NCBI RefSeq assembly: GCF_003992615.1
Contig: NZ_RZMY01000018.1
Span: 474,201 to 538,200, forward strand
DNA: 64,000 nt
Source of the DNA: Flagellimonas beolgyonensis
GTDB lineage: Bacteria; Bacteroidota; Bacteroidia; Flavobacteriales; Flavobacteriaceae
Reading direction: 5' to 3'
Positions 1 through 10,542 of this stretch are shown here, in pieces (positions within the stretch are counted from its first letter, which is position 1; every line of letters begins with the position of its first letter). The notes beneath the pieces are model-generated. The model was not told the DNA's origin, searched no databases, and saw only the letters and a program-made list of their open reading frames with translations. Position numbers and translations under genes: made by a program.

Positions 1-1
1 G

Positions 2-370
2 GGTATTGAAGATGCGAAGGCACATGGGATTCTGACAGTTGGCATTACCAACAATCCTGGGTCGCCTTTGGCACTGCAATCGGATATTCCCATTGAGGTA
101 AACGTTGGGCCGGAGTTTTTAACCGGAAGTACCCGGATGAAAAGTGGCACAAGCCAGAAAATGGTGCTCAATATGATTTCAACAGGGGTGATGATACGTA
201 TTGGCCGTGTGAAGGGCAACAAAATGGTGAACATGCAATTGAGCAACACGAAATTGGTGGATCGCGGTACCCGTTACCTTATGGAGGAACTTGGTTTGGA
301 TTATGAAGCCGCTGAAAAAGCCTTAAAACAATATGGCTCTGTAAAGCTGGCCATCGATGCTCTAAAATAG
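2..370 (+). CDS. murQ: N-acetylmuramic acid 6-phosphate etherase, C-terminal part (cut by window start)
   Basis: The reading frame is open from base 2 and continues upstream of the window, so only the last 122 codons are present. MurQ cleaves the D-lactyl ether of MurNAc 6-phosphate to give GlcNAc 6-phosphate and lactate in cytoplasmic cell-wall recycling. Family signatures visible are VGITNNPGSPL near the left edge and the block LTGSTRMKSGTSQKMVLNM, followed by RGTRYLMEELG and a C-terminal UBA-like helical tail. A TTG at 68 is inside the gene and is not a start. The gene converges on the next one with 7 bases between them. The identification is firm. Confidence 0.93.
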   Translation, partial: GIEDAKAHGILTVGITNNPGSPLALQSDIPIEVNVGPEFLTGSTRMKSGTSQKMVLNMISTGVMIRIGRVKGNKMVNMQLSNTKLVDRGTRYLMEELGLDYEAAEKALKQYGSVKLAIDALK

Positions 371-377
371 GACCAAT

Positions 378-1496
378 TTACTTCGGGACCAATCGGTAAA
401 CGCCTTTTCCCTCAACACCCACATAAATATATCCATCGGGTGCCTGTTGTACATTGCGTACCCGACCTATCTCATCCAATAACTTTTCACGATAGACGAC
501 GTTGTTATTTTTAATTTCCAGGCGTTCCAAATATTGAAAGACCAATGAGCCTACCAACAAATTACCTTTCCATTTTGGATATTTGTCCGAAGTCACAAAA
601 CACATGCCCGAAGGTGCAATGGAAGGGGTCCATTGGTAGAGCGGCTGTTCCATACCAGGTCTGGAAGTTTCATCTGTAATCTTGGTGCCACTGTAATTGA
701 TGCCGTAAGTAATGATGGGCCAACCATAGTTTTTACCTTTCTGGATGATGTTGATCTCGTCACCACCGCGAGGTCCATGCTCGTGCTCCCAAAGTTGGCC
801 TGTTTCGGGGTGAAGAGCCAATCCCTGTGGATTGCGATGACCATAGCTAAAGATGGCTGTTTTCGCACCATTCTTGCCAACAAAAGGATTGTCGGTGGGT
901 ATTCGACCATCATCGTGTAGGCGATAGATTTTGCCCCCATCCCGGGTGATATCCTGTGGATTCACGTCCCTGTCGCCCCGTTCACCAATGGAAAAATAGA
1001 GGTATCCCTCGCGGTCAAATTCCAATCGGGAGCCAAAATGTTGTCCCCGAGTAGTATTGGGAGTGGCTTTGTAGAGTAATTCTTTGTTTACCAGTTTATT
1101 ATCGGATATTTTGGCGCGCATGATGGCTGTATTGCCCCCTTTGCCGTCACCTTCACTGGAAGCATACGAAAAATAGATCCACCCGTTTTTGGTATAATTG
1201 GGATGGAGTTCAATGTCCATCAAACCACCTTGGCCCCTGTTGTAGACTTCGGGTAAATTATTGATTTCAATAGTCTTATCTGATTGGTATAGGTATAGTT
1301 TTCCAGACTTTTCGGTCACCAAAATACCTCCATCTGGTAGAAATGCCATGCCCCAAGGGTTTTGGATGCCACCAATGACCAATTCCTCAGTAAAATCAAG
1401 AGTTTTGGGAAGATTTATGCCCGAATCGGACCTCTGAGCACAAGATGTACTAAGCAGTACAACGAAAAAATAAGGAAATAAGGTACTTTTTTTCAT
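378..1496 (-). CDS. PQQ-dependent aldose sugar dehydrogenase (YliI/GSDH-like lipoprotein)
   Basis: A 372-aa soluble glucose/sorbosone dehydrogenase-type beta-propeller. The N-terminus is a lipoprotein signal with lipobox LSTSC, so it should be anchored in the outer membrane or periplasm. Family motifs are NPWGMAFLPDGGILVTEK (blade 1), GQGGLMDIELHPNY, GSRLEFDREGYLYFSIGERGDR, YGHRNPQGLALHP and EHEHGPRGGDEIN, which supply the catalytic His and the PQQ/Ca2+ pocket. Relatives oxidise aldoses to lactones with PQQ. The true substrate and the PQQ source are not visible here. It is transcribed away from the adhesin gene and convergently to murQ. The length is normal for the family. Confidence 0.88.
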   Translation of the reverse strand: MKKSTLFPYFFVVLLSTSCAQRSDSGINLPKTLDFTEELVIGGIQNPWGMAFLPDGGILVTEKSGKLYLYQSDKTIEINNLPEVYNRGQGGLMDIELHPNYTKNGWIYFSYASSEGDGKGGNTAIMRAKISDNKLVNKELLYKATPNTTRGQHFGSRLEFDREGYLYFSIGERGDRDVNPQDITRDGGKIYRLHDDGRIPTDNPFVGKNGAKTAIFSYGHRNPQGLALHPETGQLWEHEHGPRGGDEINIIQKGKNYGWPIITYGINYSGTKITDETSRPGMEQPLYQWTPSIAPSGMCFVTSDKYPKWKGNLLVGSLVFQYLERLEIKNNNVVYREKLLDEIGRVRNVQQAPDGYIYVGVEGKGVYRLVPK

Positions 1497-1653
1497 AGTT
1501 TTACGTTGAAATAATAGATTTTATAGATAAACGGTCATTTTTTTATCGACCGGGTGTAATGAATATAAAGAGAATTATATAAGAATAGATAATTACTATA
1601 AAAGAATATTACGAGCCCAAATCTGACATATTCTTCTTAACAAGACTTAACCT

Positions 1654-4600
1654 ATGCTACCACAAAAAACAAGGCATGTATTGTATGTCGTGTTGTTGGT
1701 GTTCATATCTATCTTCGGTTCAACAGTATTGGCAAAGACAGCGGTCAAACGAATTTTGACCGATATGGTTTCCACAATGGTTGCGCCGGAAAAAGAAGAA
1801 GAGGTTGAAACCAATTCCACAGTAATCCCAATCGCGGAAGAAACCTTATTTGCGTCCAGCGCCATGTTTGCCACCATCATTGTTGGGGCGAACGAAGAAG
1901 TGGTGTGTCCCAATGATGGAAGTACCCTTGCCAAATTCTTTCTATGTGGAACCAGTGATATCCGTACACTTTCCCTGAGTCAAACGGGAAGCAGTTATCA
2001 ATGGCAAAAATTAGATCCCAATACCTGTGCACCCACAGTAGTGGATGATTGCCCCACCATAAATGGTGCTTGTACCTGGAATACGGTGGGTACGGGACCA
2101 ACTTACAATCTATCGTCATCGGGTGAATTTCGTGTACGGGTCGATTCTGGCCAGTATTATTATTTCAAGTCCACCCTAAACCCACTAGATCCACAACTGA
2201 TCAAAGAGGATATAATCTGTGGGAATTCGGGTAGGGTAGAGGTGACCAACGTGCCTGCAGGCTATGAATACAGTTTGAACAGTCCTTCCGGACCCTACCA
2301 AGATGCTCCATTCTTCGATATAACATCACCAGGGGATTATAGGGTATATGTGCGGTTGAAAAATGTATCGGCCAGCGCCTGTGTGTTTCCTTCCAATATG
2401 GTGACCGTTGGCGATTTGGACATTAACGTGGATGTAACCGCCAATGATATTCTTTGTAGTGGCGAATTGGGAAGCATTGATGTACAGGTCTCTGGTGTAC
2501 CCGGTTTTTATACGTATCGTTTGGTGAAAAATGGAGTTACCGTGGATACTTTTGGTCCCAACGGCTCCGATACCTACACTTTTGCCAATGTTAGCCCGGG
2601 TACTTATAGTATTCGTGTGGAGACCAATAATTGTTCGGAAACCGTCACTACCGATATTGACGGGGATCCTATACAAATAGGTAACGGTATTGCTCCCCTG
2701 GCCGTATCGGCCACAGCATCCGACAGTTTTGGATGTGGTGCCTCATCCGTAAATGTGAATTTATCCACTACAGGTGGAACGGCTCCGTATCGCTACAGTG
2801 TTGATGGCGGTGCGTTTAGTGCCCCTTATTCCGGAAGCACAACCTTTGCCGTTACCACTGCCGGCACCTATTCCATTTTGGTGGAAGATGCCAATGGCTG
2901 CCAACGTAGTGCTGCAGTAGATGTACAGGATATTCCTCCACCAGTTTTCAATTTTACCGAAGAAGATGCCAATTGTGGGGGTGCCAATGATGGACGCATC
3001 AACATTAACGTGACCAACGGATACGGTTATGAAATTGTGTACAGTATCAACAATGGTGCGACCTTCCAAGTGAGCAATGTTTTTTCCAATTTGGCTCCCG
3101 GCAACTACGATATTGTTTTAAGATATGAGCAGGATTCATTTACCTGTACCACAGCACCACAAACCGCAACCATTGGTACACCATCTACAATAACAGCTAT
3201 AGCAACACCCAATTCTGTGCCTACCTGTACCAATGAGAATGGAGGTCAAATTACCATTTCTGGAGTTGCCGGGGGAACGGCACCTTATGAATACAGTATT
3301 GGAGCAGGTTTTGGAACCAATCCGGTTTTTCCAAATTTGGGAGTTGGATCATACACTCCTATGATTCGGGATGCCAACGGATGTGTTCAGGCACTTCCCG
3401 ATATCGTATTCAATGCCTTGAACAAACCAACAGATATTGCATTCAGTATTTCAAGCCTGGATTGTATCACTACAACAGCATCACTGGATTTGACCATTGC
3501 AGGAGGGACAGGTCCGTATACCTATGAAATTATCGCGCCTGCTGCAAGTGCAGTGAACAATGGCAATAACAGCACTTTTTCTGGATTGGGATTGGGAACC
3601 TATACGTTTAGGGTTACCGATTCAGAAGGATGTTCCTACGATGAAAATTATGCCATCACGGATATCAGTTCCATAGGCGTCCAGGCCCAACAAACAAGGG
3701 TGGTAACCTGTGTTGGAGATTCGGATGGTGAAGGACGTTATTTGGTGGATGGATTTAACACCACATATAGCTATAGTATCGACTCTGGGCCTGTATTTAC
3801 TGGCCAAAGTAGTGGTATAGTGCCTTTGACCGGATTGGCTGCGGGGAGTTATGTTATTGCTGTGACCGATGAGGAAACCAATTGTACCGATACGGCCACA
3901 TTGGTCATCGAAGAACCTGCAACAGCCTTTGCCGTTTCAAGTTTGGATGTGACCGCCATGAGTTGCCAGAATGGAAATATCGGGGCAGTCCGCATCAACA
4001 CTGTTGGAGGTTGGGGTGGTAACCGATATACTTTGACCCAACCCGATGGTTCCACAAGAGGACCCAAGAATGGCAGTACGTTTTCCAATCTTTCACAAGA
4101 TGGTCTGTACCAAGTTTCGGTAACCGATGCCAATGGCTGTACCGTGACGGATAGCTTTACCTTGACCCGATTGGATGCACCAACATTGACTTTGGACAAT
4201 GGGGCTTCGGATTTCTGTTATGATAATTTTACGGCGTCCACTTTGGTGGTGAATGCCGCTGGTGGTTTGGCTCCGTATCAATATCGAATCAACAATGGGG
4301 TGTTGGGGCCGAGCAATACTTTTGCTGGCTTAACACCAGGAACCTATACCATTGAGGTGGTAGATGCCAATGATTGTAGGGATACAGTAACTGCAACCAT
4401 TGAACCGCAAGTAATTGCCAATACCACAACCATTCAGGAATTGGATTGTGCCGGTCCTCCTGGACAAATCCAGGTGAATATATCCAATGGGTATACCTCA
4501 GGGGGCAATTATGATATTTATGAGGTAAGTATCAACGGGGCTCCATATACATCCGATAACAACAACATTACCGGGAATTCATTTGTGTACAGTATTCCCA

Positions 4601-7600
4601 ATGATGGTTCCATCATTACGGATACCACCTTCCAGTTCTTGATTACGGACAGTAGGGGTTGTACAACCCAAACCAATGTGGTGACCATTTCGCCACCGGA
4701 GACCATTGCAGGGTCAGTGGTTGCGACCGATACCCAGTGTGGTGACAATACCAGTGGCATTGTAGAATTGATTCCGGATACTACACAAGGGGTGCCGCCA
4801 TATCAATTCAGTAATGATAATGGTGCCACTTTTGGCAATCAAAATATTTTCTCCGGATACGGACCGGGTACCCACGGTGGATTCGTGATCCGTGACAGTC
4901 GTGGCTGCGTTAGCCCTGCCTATGATGTGACTATTGCACCCAGCGCTCCATTGGATGCTACGGCAACACCTACCAATGCAGTTTGTTCCGCTGGATCTGT
5001 AAACGGTTCCATTTCAACAACCATAAATAATGGAGTGGCGCCTTTCGATTACATTCTGTTGGATGTGGCCGGTAATTTGGTGGCTTCATCAACCGGAACC
5101 GCCAGTACAACGGTAAACTTCCCGAATTTGCCTTTGGGCAATTATACGGTGGTGACCACCGATGCCCAAGGATGTCAGGATAGAGATGAGGTTATCATCG
5201 ATCAAAATGTTTTGGATTTGATTCCTTTGGACCCCAATCCAGCTATCTGTTCTGATACTACCTTCCCATATCGGGTTCAGGCCACAGGAGGAACGGGCCC
5301 CTACGAATTCCGATTGGTGGGTGAACCTACTTTCAATCCGGCCACTTCAGGTGGTGATACATATGATTTTACTGGGCAAGTGGTGCCAGGAGTTACCTAC
5401 TTTGTGGAGGTAAGGGATGCTTTGGGTTGTACCTATATTGAAGAAATAGACCCCATCGGGCCTTCCAACCCTGTTGCGGTCACCGCTACATCAACGGCAG
5501 CATCCTGTAATGTTTCGGGTAGTGGTTCCATTGACTATGAAGTTTCTGGAATTTCTGCCGGTGATTTTACTATTACCCTTCAAAATACAGATACCGGAGC
5601 AACGGTTGCTGGTCCCACATCGTTGACGGGAGAAACTATTCCTTACAATGGAACTTTCACAGGTTTGGCCCCTGGCAATTATCAAATTGTGGTTAGGGAC
5701 GATACAAACGGCTGTAGCGGCAGTACCTTGGTATTCATCAGCTTTAGTTCGCCGACCATCGCCATCGATAATTTTGTGGAAGCCACGTGTAATGCTGGGG
5801 CATTGGTAACCGTTCGTGGCTTTGGAAGCACCGAACCTTATAATTACGCTTATGTGCCAGCAGGAAGTCCTGCTCCAACCACTTTTGCGCCCACAACCAC
5901 GTTTGAAATTCCAGGACCGTATCCGTCAGCTTATGATTTCTATGTACAGGATGCCAATGGGTGTACCGCTTTGACCACATTGACAGTGACGCAAGAAGCT
6001 GGTGTGCCCTCTCCCACAATTGATGTGGTGAATCAATGTACGGCCACCAGTGGATATCAAATTAATATGTTGTCGCCTTTGAGCACTGGTTCTGGTTTGC
6101 CGGAAGAAACGTTTCAATATGATATCGGTAGTGGCTACCAAACAGGTTCCACGTTTATTGTTCCCAATCCTGGATCTTATGTGATCACTGTGAGGGATGG
6201 CAATGGATGTACCAATACCGTAACTGCGGAGGTATTCGATTTCTTCTCGATTTCTGCCGATGCCACTTCATTTCCTACCTGTAATGCAGGGGATGGGGTG
6301 ATTACCGTAAACACCACCGGGGGAAGTGGCAATTTTGAATACCAATTGCGGGATGCTGGTACTTTGGCCAATATTGGTCCAGCGCAATATACCAATGTGT
6401 TCAACAATGTGTTGCCCGGTGACTATAACATTTTAGTAACCGACTTGAGTTCGAACACCTCACCATTATGTTCCGATGAGGCGATTGTTAATGTGTCAAC
6501 TGTGAATTCACCGATCATTACGGCGACACCCAGCAGTGATGTGACCTGTTTTGGAGCCGATAATGGAACAATTGCCGTGGAATTACAGCCAGGAAGTGAT
6601 ACGGATACCCCATTGAGCTATATTTTGTACGTCGGGTCCAGTTCAACTATTTGGGCAGGACCACAAGGTTCCCCAGTATTTGATGACCTTCCACCCAATA
6701 CCTATCAAGTGGAGGTAGTTTCGGATAGGGGTTGTACCGATCGTACGACTGATATTATTATTGGTGAACCGACCCAACTGATGGTGAATGCCATCAATAC
6801 CGATTTTAGCTGTAATCCTTCCAGTAACCAGTTCAGTACGGCAACCATTACCATTTATACCGATACCAATGGTGATGGCTCCGGCACCTTAACGGGTACA
6901 GGTCCCTATACCTATAGTATGAACGATGGTACCCCTCAATTTGATGGGACCAACTTCCAGACCAGCAATACTTTTGAGGTGATTGATAATGGGACCAATC
7001 AGACCATAACATTGACTGCACGCGATCAAAACGGTTGCGAGGAAACAGCTACGGTGACCATCAATACGCCAACGGATATTACCTTTAGTTACAATGTAAA
7101 TCCATTGACCTGTGATGTTACGGGAACAGGGGTAAGCCCAGGTTCCATTGACATCATCATCAATGAAGGTCCGGGCAACTACGAAGTGGAAATTTTGCCG
7201 TTGGGCTCGGAACCCGCCAGAAATTCAGGTGGCTCGGATAGAGTAACCTGGGACATAACTACTCCCGGTGACTATATTTTTGCCGTAACGGATATAGGCA
7301 GTGGTGGATGTTCTTATTTGACCACCACCATCAATATGCCCGAGTACAATACTATTGAAGCAACCATTGCCGAAGTGGCACCTGTGACCTGTTTCAACGG
7401 TTCCGATGGGGTTATCAGTCTGGCCATCAACAATTACAGTGGTCAGTACAATTACGAAGTGTTCAGCCGCGACAACGCAGGGGTTGAAACGTCTACAGGT
7501 GTTACGGGTAGTTTTGATACCAATGCACCGATCAACACCCCAGAATTGATCAACAATGTGCCTGCCGGTAACCTTGTGGTTCGTATCGAGGCCCTGGATA

Positions 7601-9960
7601 GCCCGTTCTGCGATGTAGTGAGTAATGTAGTCACGGTTCGTTCTCCAGATAGGGCTTTGACGGTAAATGCCGTACAAACATCCCCGGTAACCTGTAATGT
7701 GCCCGGTTTGGGTGAAATCACGGTTGCAGGAGATGGCGGTTGGGGTACTTATGAGTACCAATTGATCGCCCCTGATGGATCTACGGTATTGGTGGATTAC
7801 CCAAACACCAATCCTGTTTTCCAAGATTTATCAACGGGAATGTATACGGTAAATGTGCGTGATGTTAGAGGATGTGAGTCATCGACAACCATAGATTTGC
7901 CGTTGCCAACACCTATTTCGGCGGATATCCGGATAGTTAACCCGTTGGCATGTAACAATGACAACGACGGAGCCATAGAAGCATACAACATGGCCGGAGG
8001 TCAAGGTCCGGGCAATTATTTGTTCCAATTGAACCGATTGACCGATGGTACCAATAGTGGCCTTCAGACTACACCAACCTTTGCGAATCTTTCAGCAGGG
8101 GATTATACCATCACCATTTTTGATGGCTGGAATTGTAGTTTTACAACAGTGCCCATCACGGTCCAAGACCCAGAAATTGTGGTTGCCGAATTGGTGGAAT
8201 TGCAACCACCAGGATGTGGGGATCTGGGTCGGATGGAATTGACAGTGACCAATCCAGAGCCTGGGGTGGATTATTTCTACCGTAGGGCAGGAACCACAGA
8301 TCCTTTTGTGCCTTTTGGTACAGGGATGACCAGTGTGGAAATCACTGCCGATATTACCTTGGACCCAGGACCCTTCCAGTATGATGTTCAAAATTCCAAT
8401 GGTTGTCCGTTTGAAAAATCCAACCAAATTTCGTTGGATCCTGCCGCACCATTGGTGATTGCGTTGGATTTGACCAATGCCACCATCAACTGTGCCGGTG
8501 AAGCGACGGGTATTATCCGTTCCGAAGCTTTTGGAGGCATCGGTAGCTATGTGTACACTTTGGTGAACTCGAACACCTTGCCACCGAGTGCGGCCACTAT
8601 TGTACGCCCTGCGCAGAGCTCCGGTATTTTTAGGGAATTGCCACCAGGAACGTATTATGTCTTCGCCCAAAGTGGTGGTTGTGAGGCCATTTCCGACCCC
8701 ATTGTTATTGATCCGAAACCACCTTTGGTGTTGGATTATTTGGAGGCAGTACCTGTGGTTTGTGCCGGCGATGCCAACGGACAGATCATTATTGAGGCCA
8801 GTGGAGGTTCCGGTTCCATCCGGTATTCTATTTCGGATAATTTAAGTGAGTTCTTTGAAGGGAACGATCCCATGAATCCGAACCGAAGGATATTCACCGA
8901 TTTGGCACCTAGGACCTACGATATTATTATTCAGGACGATTTGGGCTGCACCATTACCCGAACTGTGGAAATTACACAACCCATGGAGTTGGTGGCAGGG
9001 GTTGCCTCTACCACACCAGAAACCTGTATGGGCGATGGGGATGGCACGTTGACCTTGAATGTTTCAGGAGGAACTGCACCGTACTTTACCAGTGTCAATT
9101 CTGCCGATGATGCCGATTTTGTGCAAAATGATACCATGTTCTTCGATAACCTTCAAGGTGGGGAGACCTATGTCATCTTTGTGCGCGATGCCAACGGTTG
9201 CCAGACCAATGTGGTGGCCGAAATTGGAATCGGGGTGGATGTACAGGCCGAACCGATTGTGGAATATGGCTGTGATGGTATCTTCCCGAATAGTACGGCC
9301 ACTGTTGCCATAGGGGATAGTTCACAATTACCACAGTTATTGTTCTCTTTGGATGTGGACGATATTCAAATGGCGACAGAGCAGCGAACCTTTGGAGATC
9401 TGCCTGCCGGAGAACATACCGTTTACATTTACCATGAAAATGGCTGCGTCACTTTTGTGGAGTTTGAAATCGAGGATTACCAACCGTTGACCCTGGAAGC
9501 CATAAAATCCGGTCCGAATGAAGTTACCGCAATGGCAACCGGTGGCTTTGGAGGCTATGAATATTTCTTCCAAGGGGAATCCTATGGAGAAGAGAATATT
9601 TTCAATATCACGTTCGATGCCAATATCAACATCATGGTCCGTGATCAAAATGGATGCGAGGCCAATTTGGTGATGCCGTTCAATTTTGAAGGTATGCCCG
9701 AAATGCCAAATTTCTTTACGCCGGATGGCGACAACCTGAATGATTACTGGTATCCAGAAAATCGGGAATTCTTCCCCAATATCGAAGTGATCATTTACGA
9801 TCGTTATGGTAGGGTAGTGGCCCGATTGGACCAAGTGAAAAAATGGGATGGCAATTACGAGGGCAAACCATTGCCTACCGGTGATTATTGGTATGTTGTG
9901 AATGCCAACGACAATGAAAAGCAACAGTTTGTGGGTCACTTTACCCTGTATCGGGAATAG
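1654..9960 (+). CDS. Giant SprB-repeat surface adhesin with type IX secretion type B C-terminal domain
   Basis: A 2768-aa secreted protein. It begins with a signal-like hydrophobic stretch (HVLYVVLLVFISIFGSTVLA) and then consists of more than 20 tandem beta-sandwich repeats of SprB type. Each is about 75-110 aa and carries markers such as C.G.dG.I, GG..PY.YS, F..L..GTYT and V.D.nGC. The last 80 residues match the gliding motility-associated CTD (TPDGDNLNDYW, then VIIYDRYGRVVARL, KWDGNYEGKPLPTGDYWYVV), the type B signal for type IX secretion. Relatives are motile adhesins (SprB of Flavobacterium johnsoniae) or large cell-surface proteins. No PorP/SprF partner gene follows in this window, although SprF-type genes often do. 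No frame breaks are seen. Confidence 0.93.
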   Translation: MLPQKTRHVLYVVLLVFISIFGSTVLAKTAVKRILTDMVSTMVAPEKEEEVETNSTVIPIAEETLFASSAMFATIIVGANEEVVCPNDGSTLAKFFLCGTSDIRTLSLSQTGSSYQWQKLDPNTCAPTVVDDCPTINGACTWNTVGTGPTYNLSSSGEFRVRVDSGQYYYFKSTLNPLDPQLIKEDIICGNSGRVEVTNVPAGYEYSLNSPSGPYQDAPFFDITSPGDYRVYVRLKNVSASACVFPSNMVTVGDLDINVDVTANDILCSGELGSIDVQVSGVPGFYTYRLVKNGVTVDTFGPNGSDTYTFANVSPGTYSIRVETNNCSETVTTDIDGDPIQIGNGIAPLAVSATASDSFGCGASSVNVNLSTTGGTAPYRYSVDGGAFSAPYSGSTTFAVTTAGTYSILVEDANGCQRSAAVDVQDIPPPVFNFTEEDANCGGANDGRININVTNGYGYEIVYSINNGATFQVSNVFSNLAPGNYDIVLRYEQDSFTCTTAPQTATIGTPSTITAIATPNSVPTCTNENGGQITISGVAGGTAPYEYSIGAGFGTNPVFPNLGVGSYTPMIRDANGCVQALPDIVFNALNKPTDIAFSISSLDCITTTASLDLTIAGGTGPYTYEIIAPAASAVNNGNNSTFSGLGLGTYTFRVTDSEGCSYDENYAITDISSIGVQAQQTRVVTCVGDSDGEGRYLVDGFNTTYSYSIDSGPVFTGQSSGIVPLTGLAAGSYVIAVTDEETNCTDTATLVIEEPATAFAVSSLDVTAMSCQNGNIGAVRINTVGGWGGNRYTLTQPDGSTRGPKNGSTFSNLSQDGLYQVSVTDANGCTVTDSFTLTRLDAPTLTLDNGASDFCYDNFTASTLVVNAAGGLAPYQYRINNGVLGPSNTFAGLTPGTYTIEVVDANDCRDTVTATIEPQVIANTTTIQELDCAGPPGQIQVNISNGYTSGGNYDIYEVSINGAPYTSDNNNITGNSFVYSIPNDGSIITDTTFQFLITDSRGCTTQTNVVTISPPETIAGSVVATDTQCGDNTSGIVELIPDTTQGVPPYQFSNDNGATFGNQNIFSGYGPGTHGGFVIRDSRGCVSPAYDVTIAPSAPLDATATPTNAVCSAGSVNGSISTTINNGVAPFDYILLDVAGNLVASSTGTASTTVNFPNLPLGNYTVVTTDAQGCQDRDEVIIDQNVLDLIPLDPNPAICSDTTFPYRVQATGGTGPYEFRLVGEPTFNPATSGGDTYDFTGQVVPGVTYFVEVRDALGCTYIEEIDPIGPSNPVAVTATSTAASCNVSGSGSIDYEVSGISAGDFTITLQNTDTGATVAGPTSLTGETIPYNGTFTGLAPGNYQIVVRDDTNGCSGSTLVFISFSSPTIAIDNFVEATCNAGALVTVRGFGSTEPYNYAYVPAGSPAPTTFAPTTTFEIPGPYPSAYDFYVQDANGCTALTTLTVTQEAGVPSPTIDVVNQCTATSGYQINMLSPLSTGSGLPEETFQYDIGSGYQTGSTFIVPNPGSYVITVRDGNGCTNTVTAEVFDFFSISADATSFPTCNAGDGVITVNTTGGSGNFEYQLRDAGTLANIGPAQYTNVFNNVLPGDYNILVTDLSSNTSPLCSDEAIVNVSTVNSPIITATPSSDVTCFGADNGTIAVELQPGSDTDTPLSYILYVGSSSTIWAGPQGSPVFDDLPPNTYQVEVVSDRGCTDRTTDIIIGEPTQLMVNAINTDFSCNPSSNQFSTATITIYTDTNGDGSGTLTGTGPYTYSMNDGTPQFDGTNFQTSNTFEVIDNGTNQTITLTARDQNGCEETATVTINTPTDITFSYNVNPLTCDVTGTGVSPGSIDIIINEGPGNYEVEILPLGSEPARNSGGSDRVTWDITTPGDYIFAVTDIGSGGCSYLTTTINMPEYNTIEATIAEVAPVTCFNGSDGVISLAINNYSGQYNYEVFSRDNAGVETSTGVTGSFDTNAPINTPELINNVPAGNLVVRIEALDSPFCDVVSNVVTVRSPDRALTVNAVQTSPVTCNVPGLGEITVAGDGGWGTYEYQLIAPDGSTVLVDYPNTNPVFQDLSTGMYTVNVRDVRGCESSTTIDLPLPTPISADIRIVNPLACNNDNDGAIEAYNMAGGQGPGNYLFQLNRLTDGTNSGLQTTPTFANLSAGDYTITIFDGWNCSFTTVPITVQDPEIVVAELVELQPPGCGDLGRMELTVTNPEPGVDYFYRRAGTTDPFVPFGTGMTSVEITADITLDPGPFQYDVQNSNGCPFEKSNQISLDPAAPLVIALDLTNATINCAGEATGIIRSEAFGGIGSYVYTLVNSNTLPPSAATIVRPAQSSGIFRELPPGTYYVFAQSGGCEAISDPIVIDPKPPLVLDYLEAVPVVCAGDANGQIIIEASGGSGSIRYSISDNLSEFFEGNDPMNPNRRIFTDLAPRTYDIIIQDDLGCTITRTVEITQPMELVAGVASTTPETCMGDGDGTLTLNVSGGTAPYFTSVNSADDADFVQNDTMFFDNLQGGETYVIFVRDANGCQTNVVAEIGIGVDVQAEPIVEYGCDGIFPNSTATVAIGDSSQLPQLLFSLDVDDIQMATEQRTFGDLPAGEHTVYIYHENGCVTFVEFEIEDYQPLTLEAIKSGPNEVTAMATGGFGGYEYFFQGESYGEENIFNITFDANINIMVRDQNGCEANLVMPFNFEGMPEMPNFFTPDGDNLNDYWYPENREFFPNIEVIIYDRYGRVVARLDQVKKWDGNYEGKPLPTGDYWYVVNANDNEKQQFVGHFTLYRE

Positions 9961-10049
9961 TGGACGTTCCTAATATTGACCAACAGTGATTTAGGTCATT
10001 TCATTGCAGAAATTTTAGTGTCATTTTTATTCATTAACCCTTAAAATTA

Positions 10050-10508
10050 ATGATGATGGCACTGGATTTTAATCAATACGCAACCGAGGGGAATACGTTC
10101 CTTAAGGATTATGCCAAGCATTTGGAAGTGGGGCAGGATCTCGACAAAGCGGGCCGAATATGTATTTCGATACTGCATGCGCTCCGCGAGATCATTTCTG
10201 TGGAGGAGTCCATGCAGTTTATGGCCCAATTGCCCATGTTTTTGAAAGCCGCCTACGTGAATGGGTGGAACCCCAAAAAAAGAAAGGAAAGGGTCAAGAA
10301 CATGGAAAAATTTGTTGAACTGATCAAGGAGTTTGATGGCAAATCCGCAATCAACGACTTTGGGTACGAAAATGACCTGGCCGAAAGGTACATTTATCAA
10401 ACATTCATCTACCTGAGAAAATATGTTTCCATGGGTGAGTTGGAAGATATTAGGGATGGTCTGCCCAAAGGGTTGAAAGGTATCGTTTCCATGAAAATAA
10501 CCGTTTAA
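10050..10508 (+). CDS. DUF2267 domain protein
   Basis: A 152-aa, largely alpha-helical cytoplasmic protein of the DUF2267 family: FNQYATEGNTFLKDYAKHLE, then ICISILHALREIISVEES, LPMFLKAAYVNGW, and a second helical repeat with YIYQTFIYLRKYVSMGELEDIRDGLPKGL. Two copies of a roughly 65-aa repeat are apparent, each with a bulky hydrophobic core and a LP-type turn. The function is unknown. Family members often sit near stress or phosphoribosyltransferase/hydrolase genes, as here. Three ATG codons follow one another (10050, 10053, 10056), so the exact start cannot be fixed. It converges with the phosphoribosyltransferase gene. Confidence 0.8.
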   Translation: MMMALDFNQYATEGNTFLKDYAKHLEVGQDLDKAGRICISILHALREIISVEESMQFMAQLPMFLKAAYVNGWNPKKRKERVKNMEKFVELIKEFDGKSAINDFGYENDLAERYIYQTFIYLRKYVSMGELEDIRDGLPKGLKGIVSMKITV

Positions 10509-10542
10509 CGATACCATTGATTTATTCGAAAATCGAGGTTTT

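Noticed and set aside
1527..1549. CGGTC/GACCG hairpin with T run before the dehydrogenase gene as a terminator
   Set aside because: It lies in the promoter space between two divergent genes, so nothing would be terminated there; more likely chance or a regulatory site.
2200..9600. Repeat structure that could be read as a DNA repeat array
   Set aside because: The repeats are at protein level with diverged DNA and irregular length; not CRISPR.
1654..9960. Many long frames on the other strand and other phases across the adhesin gene (for example 7225-7824 and 9337-9939 minus)
   Set aside because: They lie inside a clearly coding gene, have low-complexity or His/Thr-rich translations and no start context; they are shadows of its repeated codons.
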